Source of the DNA: Comamonadaceae bacterium
Lineage (GTDB): Bacteria; Pseudomonadota; Gammaproteobacteria; Burkholderiales; Burkholderiaceae_C
Direction of reading: 5' to 3'
Assembly (NCBI GenBank): GCA_947450675.1
Contig: CANFWI010000001.1
Coordinates: 1 to 64,000 of the forward strand
DNA: 64,000 bases
The position numbers and the translations under genes are program-made. How positions within the stretch are numbered: the stretch's first letter is position 1; each line of letters starts with the position of its first letter. Below are positions 1 to 8,513 of the stretch, piece by piece. Below the pieces are notes generated by a model. The model did no database searches. It saw only the letters and a list, made by a program, of their open reading frames with translations, and was not told where the DNA came from.

Positions 1-86
1 CTCTTTGGTTACATCGTCAACACGGATGTGGAGCATTGATGTGTGTGCTGACATGGCCAGACCTTTCATGTGAGTCATCATTATGT

Positions 87-108
87 ATCTCATTTGAGAT
101 TAACTCAA
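87..108. repeat. Overlapping short palindromes downstream of the ankyrin gene
   Basis: ATCTCA-TT-TGAGAT (87-100) overlaps TTGAG-ATTAA-CTCAA (94-108). Both are perfect inverted repeats. They lie just past the stop codon of the minus-strand ankyrin gene, where a terminator or an operator for a gene left of the window could sit. No T tract follows on the minus strand. The remaining bases of 1-150 show no coding region I can support. Confidence 0.3.
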
Positions 109-150
109 GCCGGGCTGTGGCTGACAAACAAGATGCGTGCTGACGATTTA

Positions 151-837
151 TCACCACTTCCCAGCAGGCTGCTGTCGTTTGACCGCGGTTTGGGTCAGGA
201 GATTGATGGCATCCGGGCGGCTGCCGCGCTCTGCAAAATCCAGCGCAGTCAAACCTTGTTGGTTTGAATGCGTTGCTTGAGCGCCTTCATCCAGCAGCAG
301 TTTGACTGCAGCGCCATTGCCGTATTGTGCAGCCATCATCAGTGGCGTCGTGCCGTTGGGTGACTCGGCATCAACGAAAGCGTTGTTGTCAAGCAGCAAA
401 CGCATTAGCTCGACGTGCCCTTTGGTGGCGGCGTAGTGCAGCGGCGTCCAACCGGTTTTGTTAACGTCCGCATCTTTCTCGATGAGCTTTTTAGCCAGAG
501 CTAAATGGCCGTTCAAAGCGGCGTACATGAGCGGGCTTTCGTCTTGCTCATTCAGAAAATTAACGTCGATGCCAGGCGCATCCAACAGGGCATCGGCGGC
601 CTTCAAGGCCGAGTCAGCCAGCGCCATGGTCAAGCCGTGGCGAGCCTTGGGGTCGATGGTGTTGGGGTCAAAACCGCGTTGAACCAAAGCGCGGATGGTT
701 CTTGCATCGTCATATTGGATGGCCGTGAAGAAGTCATCGTAGGAGCCTGCGCGCGCGACAGAAAAACCAATCAAAACAATGCTTAGTAGCAATAATATCA
801 AGTACTTTATGAGGTTTTTAGGTGGTCGAATTCTCAT
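151..837 (-). CDS. Ankyrin-repeat protein with N-terminal membrane segment
   Basis: A 228-residue protein of ankyrin repeats, a protein-protein interaction fold. Residues 9-30 form a hydrophobic stretch that reads as an uncleaved anchor or signal peptide ending near ARA. At least four repeats follow between about 34 and 210; the clearest begins near residue 129 with the consensus TPLHYAA and continues GHVELMRLLL. The product is probably periplasmic or membrane-tethered. The ATG lies 3 bp after the tatD stop, so the gene is the last member of the mltG-tmk-holB-tatD operon. Small ankyrin proteins commonly sit beside tatD in this order of bacteria. Partner and function are unknown. Confidence 0.88.
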   Translation of the reverse strand: MRIRPPKNLIKYLILLLLSIVLIGFSVARAGSYDDFFTAIQYDDARTIRALVQRGFDPNTIDPKARHGLTMALADSALKAADALLDAPGIDVNFLNEQDESPLMYAALNGHLALAKKLIEKDADVNKTGWTPLHYAATKGHVELMRLLLDNNAFVDAESPNGTTPLMMAAQYGNGAAVKLLLDEGAQATHSNQQGLTALDFAERGSRPDAINLLTQTAVKRQQPAGKW

Positions 838-840
838 GGT

Positions 841-1638
841 TTAGGCGGCCATGACACCGGTGAAGAGTTGCTCAAAGTTGCGGCTGGTGGCCTCAGCGAT
901 GGACTCAACACTGACACCACGAAGCTGTGCAATTTGCTGTGCGACCAAGGGCACATACGAGGGATTGTTGGTTTTTCCGCGGTGCGGCACGGGTGCCAAG
1001 TAGGGGCTGTCGGTCTCGATCAAGATCCGATCCATGGGCACAAAGGCAGCAACCTCGCGCAGGTCGGCGGCGGTTTTGAAGGTCAAAATGCCCGAAAAAG
1101 AGATGTAAAAACCCAAGTCAAGCGCCACCCGAGCGACGGCCTGACTTTCGGTGAAGCAATGAAACACGCCGCCAGCGCTGCCCATACTGGCGTCCTCGCC
1201 CTCTTCCTTCAAGATAGCGAGCGTGTCGTCGGAAGCGTTACGGGTGTGAATGATGAGCGGCTTGCCGGTTTGACGTGCGGCACGGATGTGCACCCGAAAA
1301 CGATCCCTTTGCCATGCCATGTCCGCCACGCTGCGTTCACCCAAGCGAAAATAATCCAGCCCGGTTTCGCCGATACCGACGACTTTGGGTCGCGCTGCCC
1401 GGCGCAAAAGATCATCCAAACTGGGTTCTGTCACGCCTTCGTTGTCGGGGTGGACGCCGACGCTGCACCAAAAATTGTCGTACTCTGAGGCCAAGGCTTG
1501 GACGTCGTCGAACTCTTCCAGCGTGGTGCAAATAACCAGCGCGCGGTCGACCCCAGCCGCCGCCATGGCTGCGCGAATGGCCGGCAGTTCGGCCTTCAGT
1601 TCTGGGTAAACGAGGTGGCAATGGGAGTCGGTGAACAT
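841..1638 (-). CDS. tatD: TatD family metal-dependent hydrolase (DNase)
   Basis: A TIM-barrel metallohydrolase of 265 residues, the normal family length. Metal ligands are visible: H6 and H8 in DSHCHL, E91 in GETGLD, H131 in IIHTRNA, H160 in FHCF and D210 in ETDSPYLAP. E. coli TatD and its paralogues are Mg-dependent 3'-5' exonucleases or D-aminoacyl-tRNA deacylases; which activity applies here cannot be told. It lies downstream of holB with a 58-bp gap. A -10-like TATAAC (minus strand, 1647-1652) stands 8 nt before the ATG and no Shine-Dalgarno sequence is seen, so an internal leaderless promoter is possible. Confidence 0.93.
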   Translation of the reverse strand: MFTDSHCHLVYPELKAELPAIRAAMAAAGVDRALVICTTLEEFDDVQALASEYDNFWCSVGVHPDNEGVTEPSLDDLLRRAARPKVVGIGETGLDYFRLGERSVADMAWQRDRFRVHIRAARQTGKPLIIHTRNASDDTLAILKEEGEDASMGSAGGVFHCFTESQAVARVALDLGFYISFSGILTFKTAADLREVAAFVPMDRILIETDSPYLAPVPHRGKTNNPSYVPLVAQQIAQLRGVSVESIAEATSRNFEQLFTGVMAA

Positions 1639-1696
1639 GGGCTTCGGTTATAAAAAGAGAGAAGAACTTAGCGGCTCAACTGTTAGAGGCTAGGGT

Positions 1697-2857
1697 TTAG
1701 CGTGCGGTCAGCGCCTGCTTGGCCCGGCTGACCAAGGCTTCCAGCATGAGCCCGGGGTTGTACGGGTGCTCCACCGTTCGGGCGGTGGCGGCGAGTTCTT
1801 TGGACCAAGCAGCCAGCGCAAAAATGCTGGCAGGACTGCCAAGATTTGGCATTTCAGCCGCAGTTGGCAGCCGAGCCGGCAATGGCAAATCAGCCAAGCT
1901 GAAAAAACGCGGTTGAGCGCCAACTTTGACGGCCCACACGTCATGACAAATCTTTTGCAAAGCATCCACCACCAACGCAGGAGCCCATCCGGTCAACGCA
2001 GCAACATCACCGCGAGCCATGGCTTTGGGCAGTGCCTGCCATTCACGTGCGGCTTCATCTGGCGCGCCGCCTTGCACCCAAGTCAGCGCATCAGCAGGCC
2101 GGCCGCCGGCTGCCGCGAGCAACACCCGCAAATCTTCTAGCTTCGGTGGTGGCGGCTTGGCGCGCCCGGCTTTGATGCTCTTCGGCGTCTTCACGCCCTC
2201 ATCGCCATCGGTATCAACAAGCTCATCCAACGTGCTTTGGCTCTGCAACCATGCCAGACTTTCTTCAAACGCTGGCCAGCGCATGGTGTGACTCTGGCAC
2301 CGGCTGCGAATGGTCGGCAGCAACTGCTGGGCCGACTCGGTGGCAAGGATGAACTTGACCTCACCCGGCGGTTCTTCAAGTGTTTTCAGCAAGGTGTTGG
2401 CAGTGATGCCGTTCATGCGCTCAGCAGGAAACACCAACACGACTTTAGTCGGACCACGCGACCGGGTGAGCTGAGAGAAGGAAACCACCTCACGCGCGGC
2501 ATCGACCTTGATTTCTTTGCTGGGTTTGCGCTTTTTGTTGTCCAGCTCTTCTTGGGTTTTCTGGTCCAGCGGCCAGCCCAGACTCAGAAACAAGGTCTCT
2601 GGGATCAGCATGCGCAAATCGGCGTGGGTGTGCACGTCCACCGCATGGCAACTGCCGCAGTGGCCGCAAGCGCCCTGTGGGCTGGGTGCTTCACACAGCC
2701 AAGCCCGCGCCAGTGCGAGCGCCAAGTCAAATTGACCCAAACCGGAAGGGCCGCTCAACAGCCAAGCATGGCCACGTTGACTCAGCAGGCTTTCGAGCTG
2801 AACTTGCAACCAGGGTGCAAGTGGCTTGCGCTCAGTCAGAGTGTTGTTATCGCTCAT
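1697..2857 (-). CDS. holB: DNA polymerase III subunit delta'
   Basis: Clamp-loader delta' subunit, 386 residues from the chosen ATG at 2857. That ATG overlaps the tmk stop as ATGA; an alternative in-frame start 15 codons upstream lies inside tmk and is less likely. The N-terminal AAA+ module has a degenerate P-loop (GPSGLGQ, about 36-42, Gln for the Walker lysine), as expected for this non-catalytic subunit. A zinc knuckle is formed by C55, C64, C67 and C70. The SRC motif of delta' proteins appears in IRSRCQSH. A basic, proline-rich linker ([11 protein letters not shown]) precedes the collar domain. The gene is translationally coupled to tmk. Confidence 0.95.
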   Translation of the reverse strand: MSDNNTLTERKPLAPWLQVQLESLLSQRGHAWLLSGPSGLGQFDLALALARAWLCEAPSPQGACGHCGSCHAVDVHTHADLRMLIPETLFLSLGWPLDQKTQEELDNKKRKPSKEIKVDAAREVVSFSQLTRSRGPTKVVLVFPAERMNGITANTLLKTLEEPPGEVKFILATESAQQLLPTIRSRCQSHTMRWPAFEESLAWLQSQSTLDELVDTDGDEGVKTPKSIKAGRAKPPPPKLEDLRVLLAAAGGRPADALTWVQGGAPDEAAREWQALPKAMARGDVAALTGWAPALVVDALQKICHDVWAVKVGAQPRFFSLADLPLPARLPTAAEMPNLGSPASIFALAAWSKELAATARTVEHPYNPGLMLEALVSRAKQALTAR

Positions 2858-3510
2858 GCGAGCCAGCCTTTGGCCACAAAAACAGCGTGCACATCTTGCC
2901 AAACAGCCTGCTGCGTTTGACCACCATCGATACGCGCAAAGCGCCCCGGTTCTCCGACCAAACGGCGGGCGTAGCCATCGGCCACTCGGCGGAAAAATTC
3001 AAGGGGTTGCGACTCGAACTTGTCGGGCACGCGGGCGCCAGCAAGTCGCTTAGCGGCTTCTTCAGGAGCGAGGTCAAACCAGACGGTGAGTTTGGGCTGA
3101 ATCAGCTGCGTTCCATTCGATTCGACCGTGGCTTGCACCATGGTTTCGAGCTGGGTCAGCACGGCTTCGTCAAAGCCACGGCCGCCGCCTTGGTAAGCAA
3201 AAGTAGCGTCGGTGAAGCGGTCGCACAAGACAACCTCACCACGCGCCAGCGCCGGCAAAATGACGCAATTCAAGTGATCCCGGCGCGCGGCAAACATCAG
3301 CAGCGCTTCGGTCAGCGGGTCCATGGGGTCATTCAGCACCAACGTGCGCAGTGTTTCGGCCAACGGGGTACCGCCTGGTTCGCGGGTCAGCGTGACTTCC
3401 CTGCCCTGCGCCTTGAAGGCTGCAGCCAGAGCGCCGATGTGGGTTGATTTTCCGGCCCCGTCGATGCCTTCAAAGCTGATGAAAAGTCCTGTCAATGGTG
3501 CAGTGGTCAA
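2854..3510 (-). CDS. tmk: Thymidylate kinase
   Basis: Phosphorylates dTMP to dTDP for DNA synthesis in the cytoplasm. The 218-residue protein has the P-loop GIDGAGKST at 15-23, the [10 protein letters not shown] substrate loop and the DRF motif (VLCDRFTDA) followed by YQGGGRG. The only plausible start is a TTG at 3510, three bases after the mltG stop and preceded by a GGGGA ribosome site; no ATG or GTG lies in frame before the P-loop. Its stop overlaps the holB start (ATGA). Placement between mltG and holB is the usual one in proteobacteria. Confidence 0.96.
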   Translation of the reverse strand: MTTAPLTGLFISFEGIDGAGKSTHIGALAAAFKAQGREVTLTREPGGTPLAETLRTLVLNDPMDPLTEALLMFAARRDHLNCVILPALARGEVVLCDRFTDATFAYQGGGRGFDEAVLTQLETMVQATVESNGTQLIQPKLTVWFDLAPEEAAKRLAGARVPDKFESQPLEFFRRVADGYARRLVGEPGRFARIDGGQTQQAVWQDVHAVFVAKGWLA

Positions 3511-3513
3511 AAC

Positions 3514-4521
3514 TCAGTGTCCCCGAATGTATTTGTTGACGGCACGGTTGTGTTCGTCCAGCGTCGCGCTGAACTGGCTGCTGCCGTCGCCGCGGGCGAC
3601 GAAATACAGCGCGTCAGTCTTGGCGGGTTGAACCGCTGCCAACAGCGCGGCGCGGCCGGGCATGGCAATCGGCGTGGGGGGCAAGCCACCGCGTGTGTAA
3701 GTGTTGTAGGGCGTGTCTGTTTGCAGGTCTCGGCGACGCAGATTGCCGTCAAACTGCGAGCCCATGCCGTAGATTACGGTCGGGTCGGTCTGCAGCAACA
3801 TGCGGATGCGCAAGCGATTGGTGAAAACCCCGCCGATCGCTGCACGGTCGCTGGGTTTGCCAGTTTCTTTTTCGATGATGCTGGCCAAAATCAGCGCGTC
3901 TTCGGGGCTGTTCAGCGGTGTGTCTGGCTGGCGCAGCGCCCAAGCGGCATCCAGCCTTTTGTCCATGGCACGGGCGGCGCGTTTCAGCACGGCCAGGTCG
4001 CTGCTGCCTTTGGCATAGGTGTAGGTGTCAGGGAAAAATCGACCCTCAGGGTGGACGCCCGGCTTGCCGAGTTGGGCCATGAGGGCCTCTGGGCTCATGG
4101 CTTGCGCGTCGGGACGAAGTTGCTCCGCAGACTTCAGGGCCAGCATGAGCTGATTGAAGTTCCAGCCTTCAGGCAAGGTGACGCTTTTCAGAGTCTCCTC
4201 ACCGCGCACCAGCATGCTGAGCAATGAGCGCGGTGTGGTGCCGGGGCTGATCTCGTAACTGCCAGCGCGGATCAAGCGCGATTGCCCGGACAACCGAAAC
4301 CACAGGTAAAGCCAACGGGCCTGAGTTTGGGCACCGCTGGCCACGGCGGCCTCGGCAACACCTTTGGGTGTCGTGCCGGGCTCGATTTCAAGGTCAAGAA
4401 CCGGGTTGCCCGCTTGAGTTTGCAGCGTCAGGGGTTCGTGCAGCCACCACAGGGCAAGCCCGAAAAACAGCATGGAGCCCGTCAAAACCAACGTCAACAA
4501 ACTTGAAAAGACACGACGCAC
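3514..4521 (-). CDS. mltG: Endolytic murein transglycosylase MltG
   Basis: Inner-membrane lytic transglycosylase of the YceG family, which cuts nascent peptidoglycan strands and helps set glycan length. The protein has 335 residues. A single membrane segment (about 8-27) anchors it with the catalytic part in the periplasm. The LysM-like subdomain spans roughly 40-105. The catalytic glutamate motif is IIEKETG with E217 and E219, followed by the conserved GVFTNRL and LQTDPTVIYG blocks. The start codon is GTG, preceded by AAGGTGG. It heads the tmk-holB-tatD operon and is divergent from ygfZ across a 58-bp region that carries an inverted repeat. Confidence 0.95.
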   Translation of the reverse strand: MRRVFSSLLTLVLTGSMLFFGLALWWLHEPLTLQTQAGNPVLDLEIEPGTTPKGVAEAAVASGAQTQARWLYLWFRLSGQSRLIRAGSYEISPGTTPRSLLSMLVRGEETLKSVTLPEGWNFNQLMLALKSAEQLRPDAQAMSPEALMAQLGKPGVHPEGRFFPDTYTYAKGSSDLAVLKRAARAMDKRLDAAWALRQPDTPLNSPEDALILASIIEKETGKPSDRAAIGGVFTNRLRIRMLLQTDPTVIYGMGSQFDGNLRRRDLQTDTPYNTYTRGGLPPTPIAMPGRAALLAAVQPAKTDALYFVARGDGSSQFSATLDEHNRAVNKYIRGH

Positions 4522-4541
4522 CAGTGGACCACCTTGAGCAA

Positions 4542-4565
4542 AGCCATCATTAAAACCTGATGGCT
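4542..4565. promoter_or_regulatory. Perfect 8-bp inverted repeat between mltG and ygfZ
   Basis: AGCCATCA (4542-4549) and TGATGGCT (4558-4565) are perfect reverse complements with an 8-nt spacer. The right arm runs into a -10-like TATGAT (4565-4570) that lies 9 nt before the ygfZ ATG. The position between two divergent starts suggests an operator, but a cruciform or RNA hairpin is possible. The binding protein is unknown. Confidence 0.45.
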
Positions 4566-4579
4566 ATGATAATTCAGGC

Positions 4580-5521
4580 ATGCACACCTCACTGCCTTTA
4601 ATGACTTCTGCCGCGCCGTCTGGTCTGGTCGCACTCTCGCACATGGGCGTGATCCGCGCCGTCGGTGAAGACGCCATCAGCTTTCTGCAAGGCCAACTGA
4701 CGCAAGATGTCGCCCAGCTCGGCTTGTCCGAGGCGCGGCTGGCGGCATTTTGTAACGCCAAGGGCCGTATGCAGGCCAGTTTTATCGTGCTGAAACGCAG
4801 CCCCGAAGAGTTGCTCTTGGTCTGTAGCTTAGATACTTTGCCGGCCACCCTGAAGCGTTTGTCCATGTTTGTCATGCGCGCCAAAGCCAAACTCAGCGAT
4901 GCAAGCGCCGATTTCACGCTGCAGGGTTTAACCGGCGACGCGGTGTCAAGCCAAGGTGGTGACATCAGCCACATTTGGTCAAGGACTGACTCTGCCGGCT
5001 CCAGCTTAGTCGTGTTGCCACCCGCAGACAACATCGCCCGCGCGCTGTGGTGCGCCCCCGTGGGGACAACGCCACCTGATTTACCCGCCATTGAACTCAA
5101 GCAATGGCAGTGGCTGAGCGTGCGTTCGGGGGTCGCCATGATCACGCAGCCGATCTTCGAGGCTTTCGTGCCGCAAATGCTGAATTACGAATCCATCGGC
5201 GGCGTCAACTTCAAAAAAGGCTGCTACCCCGGTCAAGAAGTCGTGGCGCGCAGCCAGTTTCGCGGCACGCTCAAGCGGCGTGCCTACATCGTCCATGCCG
5301 ATGCTGAACTGAGTGTCGGTCAGGAGGTGTTTCACAGCGCCGACACGGAGCAGCCATGTGGCCTTGTCGCCTCTGCTGCGCCTGCACCAGACGGCGGTTT
5401 TGACGCCATTGTGTCGATTCAAACATCGGCCACCATGGATGGTCAACTGACGGCGGTGTCTGCCAGCGGACCGCAGCTCAGCGTGTTGCCCTTGCCTTAT
5501 CCATTGCTGGAAGACATCTGA
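4580..5521 (+). CDS. ygfZ: YgfZ/GcvT-like folate-binding protein
   Basis: A tetrahydrofolate-binding protein related to the glycine-cleavage T protein. In E. coli YgfZ supports assembly or repair of certain Fe-S enzymes such as MiaB. The 313-residue protein carries the family signature KGCYPGQE at 213-220, including the conserved cysteine, and the N-terminal FLQGQLTQDV block. The ATG at 4580 is not preceded by a Shine-Dalgarno sequence; a TATGAT lies only 9 nt upstream, so a very short or absent leader is possible. The NRDE gene follows after one base. Confidence 0.93.
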   Translation: MHTSLPLMTSAAPSGLVALSHMGVIRAVGEDAISFLQGQLTQDVAQLGLSEARLAAFCNAKGRMQASFIVLKRSPEELLLVCSLDTLPATLKRLSMFVMRAKAKLSDASADFTLQGLTGDAVSSQGGDISHIWSRTDSAGSSLVVLPPADNIARALWCAPVGTTPPDLPAIELKQWQWLSVRSGVAMITQPIFEAFVPQMLNYESIGGVNFKKGCYPGQEVVARSQFRGTLKRRAYIVHADAELSVGQEVFHSADTEQPCGLVASAAPAPDGGFDAIVSIQTSATMDGQLTAVSASGPQLSVLPLPYPLLEDI

Positions 5522-5522
5522 G

Positions 5523-6398
5523 ATGTGCCTGCTGGCCATCGCTGTTGGCGCATCGGCTCGCTGGCCGCTGGTGATCGCCTCGAACCGGGACGAATTCCGC
5601 GACCGGCCAACACTGCCGTTGGCCGTTTGGCTCACGCCGGGCGACAACACGGTGATGTCCGGTCGTGACTTGCGCGCTGGCGGCACGTGGATGGGCAGCA
5701 CCCCGGGCGGCCGCATCGCACTGCTGACCAATGTGCGCGAACCCGATGCGGCGACGGCGGCTTTGTCGCGTGGCGAGTTGCCTTTGCGCTGGCTTGAAGG
5801 GCAGATGAATGCCGCTCAATTTTTGGCGGATATTGAAGCCACGTCTTACGGCGGCTGCAATGTGGTCTTAGGCGATTTTTTAACCGGCGAATGGACTTGG
5901 GCCAGCAACCGCGGTGAGCTGCTGGCTGGAGCCGTCCCCATGAACAGCCATTTAACGGTGTCTGGCTGGCAAACGATGGTGCTTTCACCTGGCATTTATG
6001 GATTGTCGAACGCCTTACTCGAAACACCATGGCCCAAAACGCAGGCGTTGAAAGCGGCCATGCAAACAGCATTGACGCTGGCTGACACAGACGGCGATGA
6101 ATCTGTTCTAGCCCGTGTCTTGTGGACGGCACTGGCCGATTCGGAACGCGCGGCCTTGGGCGATTTACCGAACACCGGCGTGTCGACAGACTTTGAGCAC
6201 GCCCTTTCGAGCGCGCTGGTTGACATGCCCGAGCGAGGCTACGGCACGCGTTGCAGCAGCCTGATGTGGGTGGCGACGCAGTCCACCGCAGGCAATTACA
6301 GCGCCACCATGTGCGAAAAAACGCTGACAGCTCAGCCTCAAGGACATGACGACACAGCCGAGCCAAGGGTCAGGCTGACCTGGCCGCTGCGGGCCTGA
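5523..6398 (+). CDS. NRDE family protein (TANGO2-like)
   Basis: A 291-residue member of the NRDE/TANGO2 family, named for the motif seen at residues 21-24 (SNRDEF). The protein starts MCLL, with the conserved Cys2 that in this Ntn-like fold is a candidate N-terminal residue after methionine removal. Further conserved blocks are GGTWMG, TNVRE and GYGTRCSSLM. Eukaryotic TANGO2 is linked to lipid and heme homeostasis; the bacterial role is not settled. Start is fixed by the ygfZ stop one base upstream, so the two genes are coupled. Confidence 0.88.
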   Translation: MCLLAIAVGASARWPLVIASNRDEFRDRPTLPLAVWLTPGDNTVMSGRDLRAGGTWMGSTPGGRIALLTNVREPDAATAALSRGELPLRWLEGQMNAAQFLADIEATSYGGCNVVLGDFLTGEWTWASNRGELLAGAVPMNSHLTVSGWQTMVLSPGIYGLSNALLETPWPKTQALKAAMQTALTLADTDGDESVLARVLWTALADSERAALGDLPNTGVSTDFEHALSSALVDMPERGYGTRCSSLMWVATQSTAGNYSATMCEKTLTAQPQGHDDTAEPRVRLTWPLRA

Positions 6399-6417
6399 GC
6401 AATCCGGACAAAGCTGC

Positions 6418-7308
6418 CTACAGCGTGCGAAACATCTCAATGTGCGTCAAGCCGACTTCGTCGAACACCTCGCCTCGTGCCTTGAAGCCAAGCCGCTCAT
6501 AAAAACCTTGAGCGCTGGTTTGTGCGTGCAGTACCAGTCCGCTGTCTCCGCGCCGGGTTGCCTCCGCCAGCAACGCGGCCAAAACCGCTGCCCCCTGCCC
6601 TGACCCTCTGAGCTCCCGTTTGACCGCCATCCGGCCAATCCGACCAATACGCCCCTGCCCTTGCTGGCCCGCGAGCAAACGCCCTGTTGCAACCGGTTGA
6701 TCGAAGCCGTTGTAAACGACCGCATGAAAGGCGTCGGCGTCGTCCTCATCATTCTCCAGCTCCAATGGAATCAGCTGTTCATCGACAAACACCTCGATGC
6801 GAACTTCCATGGCGTCCCAACCGAGATCGTCCCAATGGCCCGTTTTCAGCGTCACGATGGGCTGGCCGGCTTCAAAATTTTCGAGCACTTGTCGCAAAGG
6901 CGCTGGCAGTTGGCATGCGCGCTGGGTGAGCGGATCTGCAAACACATAGATCAACTCGCAAGTTGCCAGCAGTTCAGTGCCCCGATAAATGGCTCCGGCA
7001 AAAATGACCGAGAAAGTTTCGATTTTTTGGCACTGAACAGCCACGTCGAGTTGGTCGTCAAAGCGTGCGGATGCATGGTGTTCCATGCTGACTTTTTGGA
7101 GGTGAAGCTGCCCTCCCATTTCCTGCATGGCAAGTTCATAAGGCAATGCCAGCGCGCGCCAGTAGTCAGCGATGGCCGTGTCAAAGTACATCAGGTAGTG
7201 GGCCTTGAAGACCACCTTGTGCATGTCAACCTCGGCCCAACGAACGCGCAAACGATGAGAAAAACGAAAACCTTCAAGCGGTGGTGGAAGTGTGAAGATC
7301 TCAGTCAT
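6418..7308 (-). CDS. Acyl-CoA thioesterase (YbgC-like hotdog) fused to GNAT acetyltransferase
   Basis: A two-domain protein of 296 residues. Residues 15-145 form a 4-hydroxybenzoyl-CoA thioesterase/YbgC-type hotdog domain; the active-site helix region is WAEVDMHKVVF with D28, followed by the conserved YFDTA. Residues 165-296 form a GCN5-type N-acetyltransferase, with the acetyl-CoA pyrophosphate loop RELRGSGQGA in motif A and the FYERLGF motif B near the end. Single-domain relatives of each are common, so the fusion is the notable point. The N-terminal half probably hydrolyses short or aromatic acyl-CoA; the acetylation substrate is unknown. A strong AGAGGA ribosome site precedes the ATG. Confidence 0.88.
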   Translation of the reverse strand: MTEIFTLPPPLEGFRFSHRLRVRWAEVDMHKVVFKAHYLMYFDTAIADYWRALALPYELAMQEMGGQLHLQKVSMEHHASARFDDQLDVAVQCQKIETFSVIFAGAIYRGTELLATCELIYVFADPLTQRACQLPAPLRQVLENFEAGQPIVTLKTGHWDDLGWDAMEVRIEVFVDEQLIPLELENDEDDADAFHAVVYNGFDQPVATGRLLAGQQGQGRIGRIGRMAVKRELRGSGQGAAVLAALLAEATRRGDSGLVLHAQTSAQGFYERLGFKARGEVFDEVGLTHIEMFRTL

Positions 7309-7347
7309 GGCGTCCTCTTTCCTTGTTTGCTGTTGGGGGGGCTGCTT

Positions 7348-8319
7348 CTATTCGGTGCCGAAGGCTTGTTTGAGGGCTCGAGCTGCATCGGCTTGCGCTT
7401 GCAGGGCTTCCGGAATGGCACGGCCCATTTTGATGAACTCGTGCGTCACGCCGCGGTAAATTTCAAGATCTACCGCGACGCCAGCCGCTCGCAATTTATC
7501 GGCATAAAGCAAGCCTTCATCGACCAGCGGGTCGCATTCGGCCAAGCCCAGCCAAGCGGGTGCCACACCCTCGACATCGGGCGCGTTCAGCGGTGCAAAG
7601 CGCCAGTCATCGCGGTCCGCCGGGGTGCGAATGTATTGGTTGAAAAACCAGCTGATGCTGGGCTCGTCCAAGACAAAACCATGTGCAAAAGTATGGTGCG
7701 AGCGGGTGTCTTGATGCGCCGCACAGCCGGGGTAAATCAGCAATTGGAGCGCCAAGGGCAAGCCGGCGTCACGCGCCAGCACGGCGCAAACGGCGGCCAA
7801 TGTGCCGCCCGCGCTGTCGCCGCCAACCGCCAAACGGCTGGCGTCCAGCCCCAAGGCGTCTGCTGCCGCAACCAGTCCGAGCAGGGCGTCCCAGGCGTCA
7901 TGCGCCGCAGTTGGAAACTTGTGCTCGGGCGCCAGCCGATAGTTCACCGAGACCACTGCGCAGTCGGCACCAGCGCTCAGTTCACGGCACAAAACATCGT
8001 GCGAGTTGATGCTGCCAATGGTGAAGCCGCCGCCATGAAAGTAAAGCAAGGTAGGCCAAGCCGCTTGACTCTGACCGAGATCACGCGGCACATAAAGCCT
8101 TGCCGGTAGGGCATAACCGTCGCGGCTGGGTAATGTGAAGTCTTGGACTTTTGCCAGTGCTCTGACGGGCAGTTCTAGGATGCCTGCACCCATCTCGTAA
8201 GTCGCTCTGGCTTGCCTCGGCGTCATGCTGTGAAACGGAGGTCGGGTAGCGCGGGCCATCGCCGACACGATGCTGCGCATGGCCGGTGTCAACAACTGCG
8301 CAGGCTCAAGTCGTTTCAT
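7348..8319 (-). CDS. Alpha/beta hydrolase, HSL/lipase family
   Basis: A 323-residue esterase of the hormone-sensitive-lipase (family IV) type. The oxyanion-hole motif HGGG is at 95-98, the nucleophile elbow GDSAGG at 167-172 with Ser169, the acid is D263 (ECDPLVDEG) and the histidine H293 (VTHEFI). No signal peptide is seen, so it is probably cytoplasmic and acts on short-chain esters; the natural substrate is unknown. The gene stands alone, with 38 bp to the thioesterase-GNAT gene downstream and 194 bp to the tex stop upstream. Confidence 0.93.
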   Translation of the reverse strand: MKRLEPAQLLTPAMRSIVSAMARATRPPFHSMTPRQARATYEMGAGILELPVRALAKVQDFTLPSRDGYALPARLYVPRDLGQSQAAWPTLLYFHGGGFTIGSINSHDVLCRELSAGADCAVVSVNYRLAPEHKFPTAAHDAWDALLGLVAAADALGLDASRLAVGGDSAGGTLAAVCAVLARDAGLPLALQLLIYPGCAAHQDTRSHHTFAHGFVLDEPSISWFFNQYIRTPADRDDWRFAPLNAPDVEGVAPAWLGLAECDPLVDEGLLYADKLRAAGVAVDLEIYRGVTHEFIKMGRAIPEALQAQADAARALKQAFGTE

Positions 8320-8513
8320 GGGTTTTGGTGCGGCGCGTTAAAGACGCGTCAGCACATTGTGAGTTGGAGAGGCGATGTGGATCGAGTCCAATGGTACCGC
8401 CTTGTTTCAAATTGAACCATGGGTATTTTTGGAGGGTGTTGAGCCCAACCAGCACACACTTGATCTTGAATCAACCGTGTCCTTGATTGTCTAGGTCACC
8501 TGTGTCGTCGGCT

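Noticed and set aside
70-267. 65-codon plus-strand frame at the left end
   Set aside because: It runs antisense into the ankyrin gene, has no ribosome site and no recognisable protein pattern.
6661-8109. 482-codon plus-strand frame opposite the thioesterase-GNAT and esterase genes
   Set aside because: It is antisense to two genes with clear catalytic motifs; the length reflects high G+C with few stop codons.
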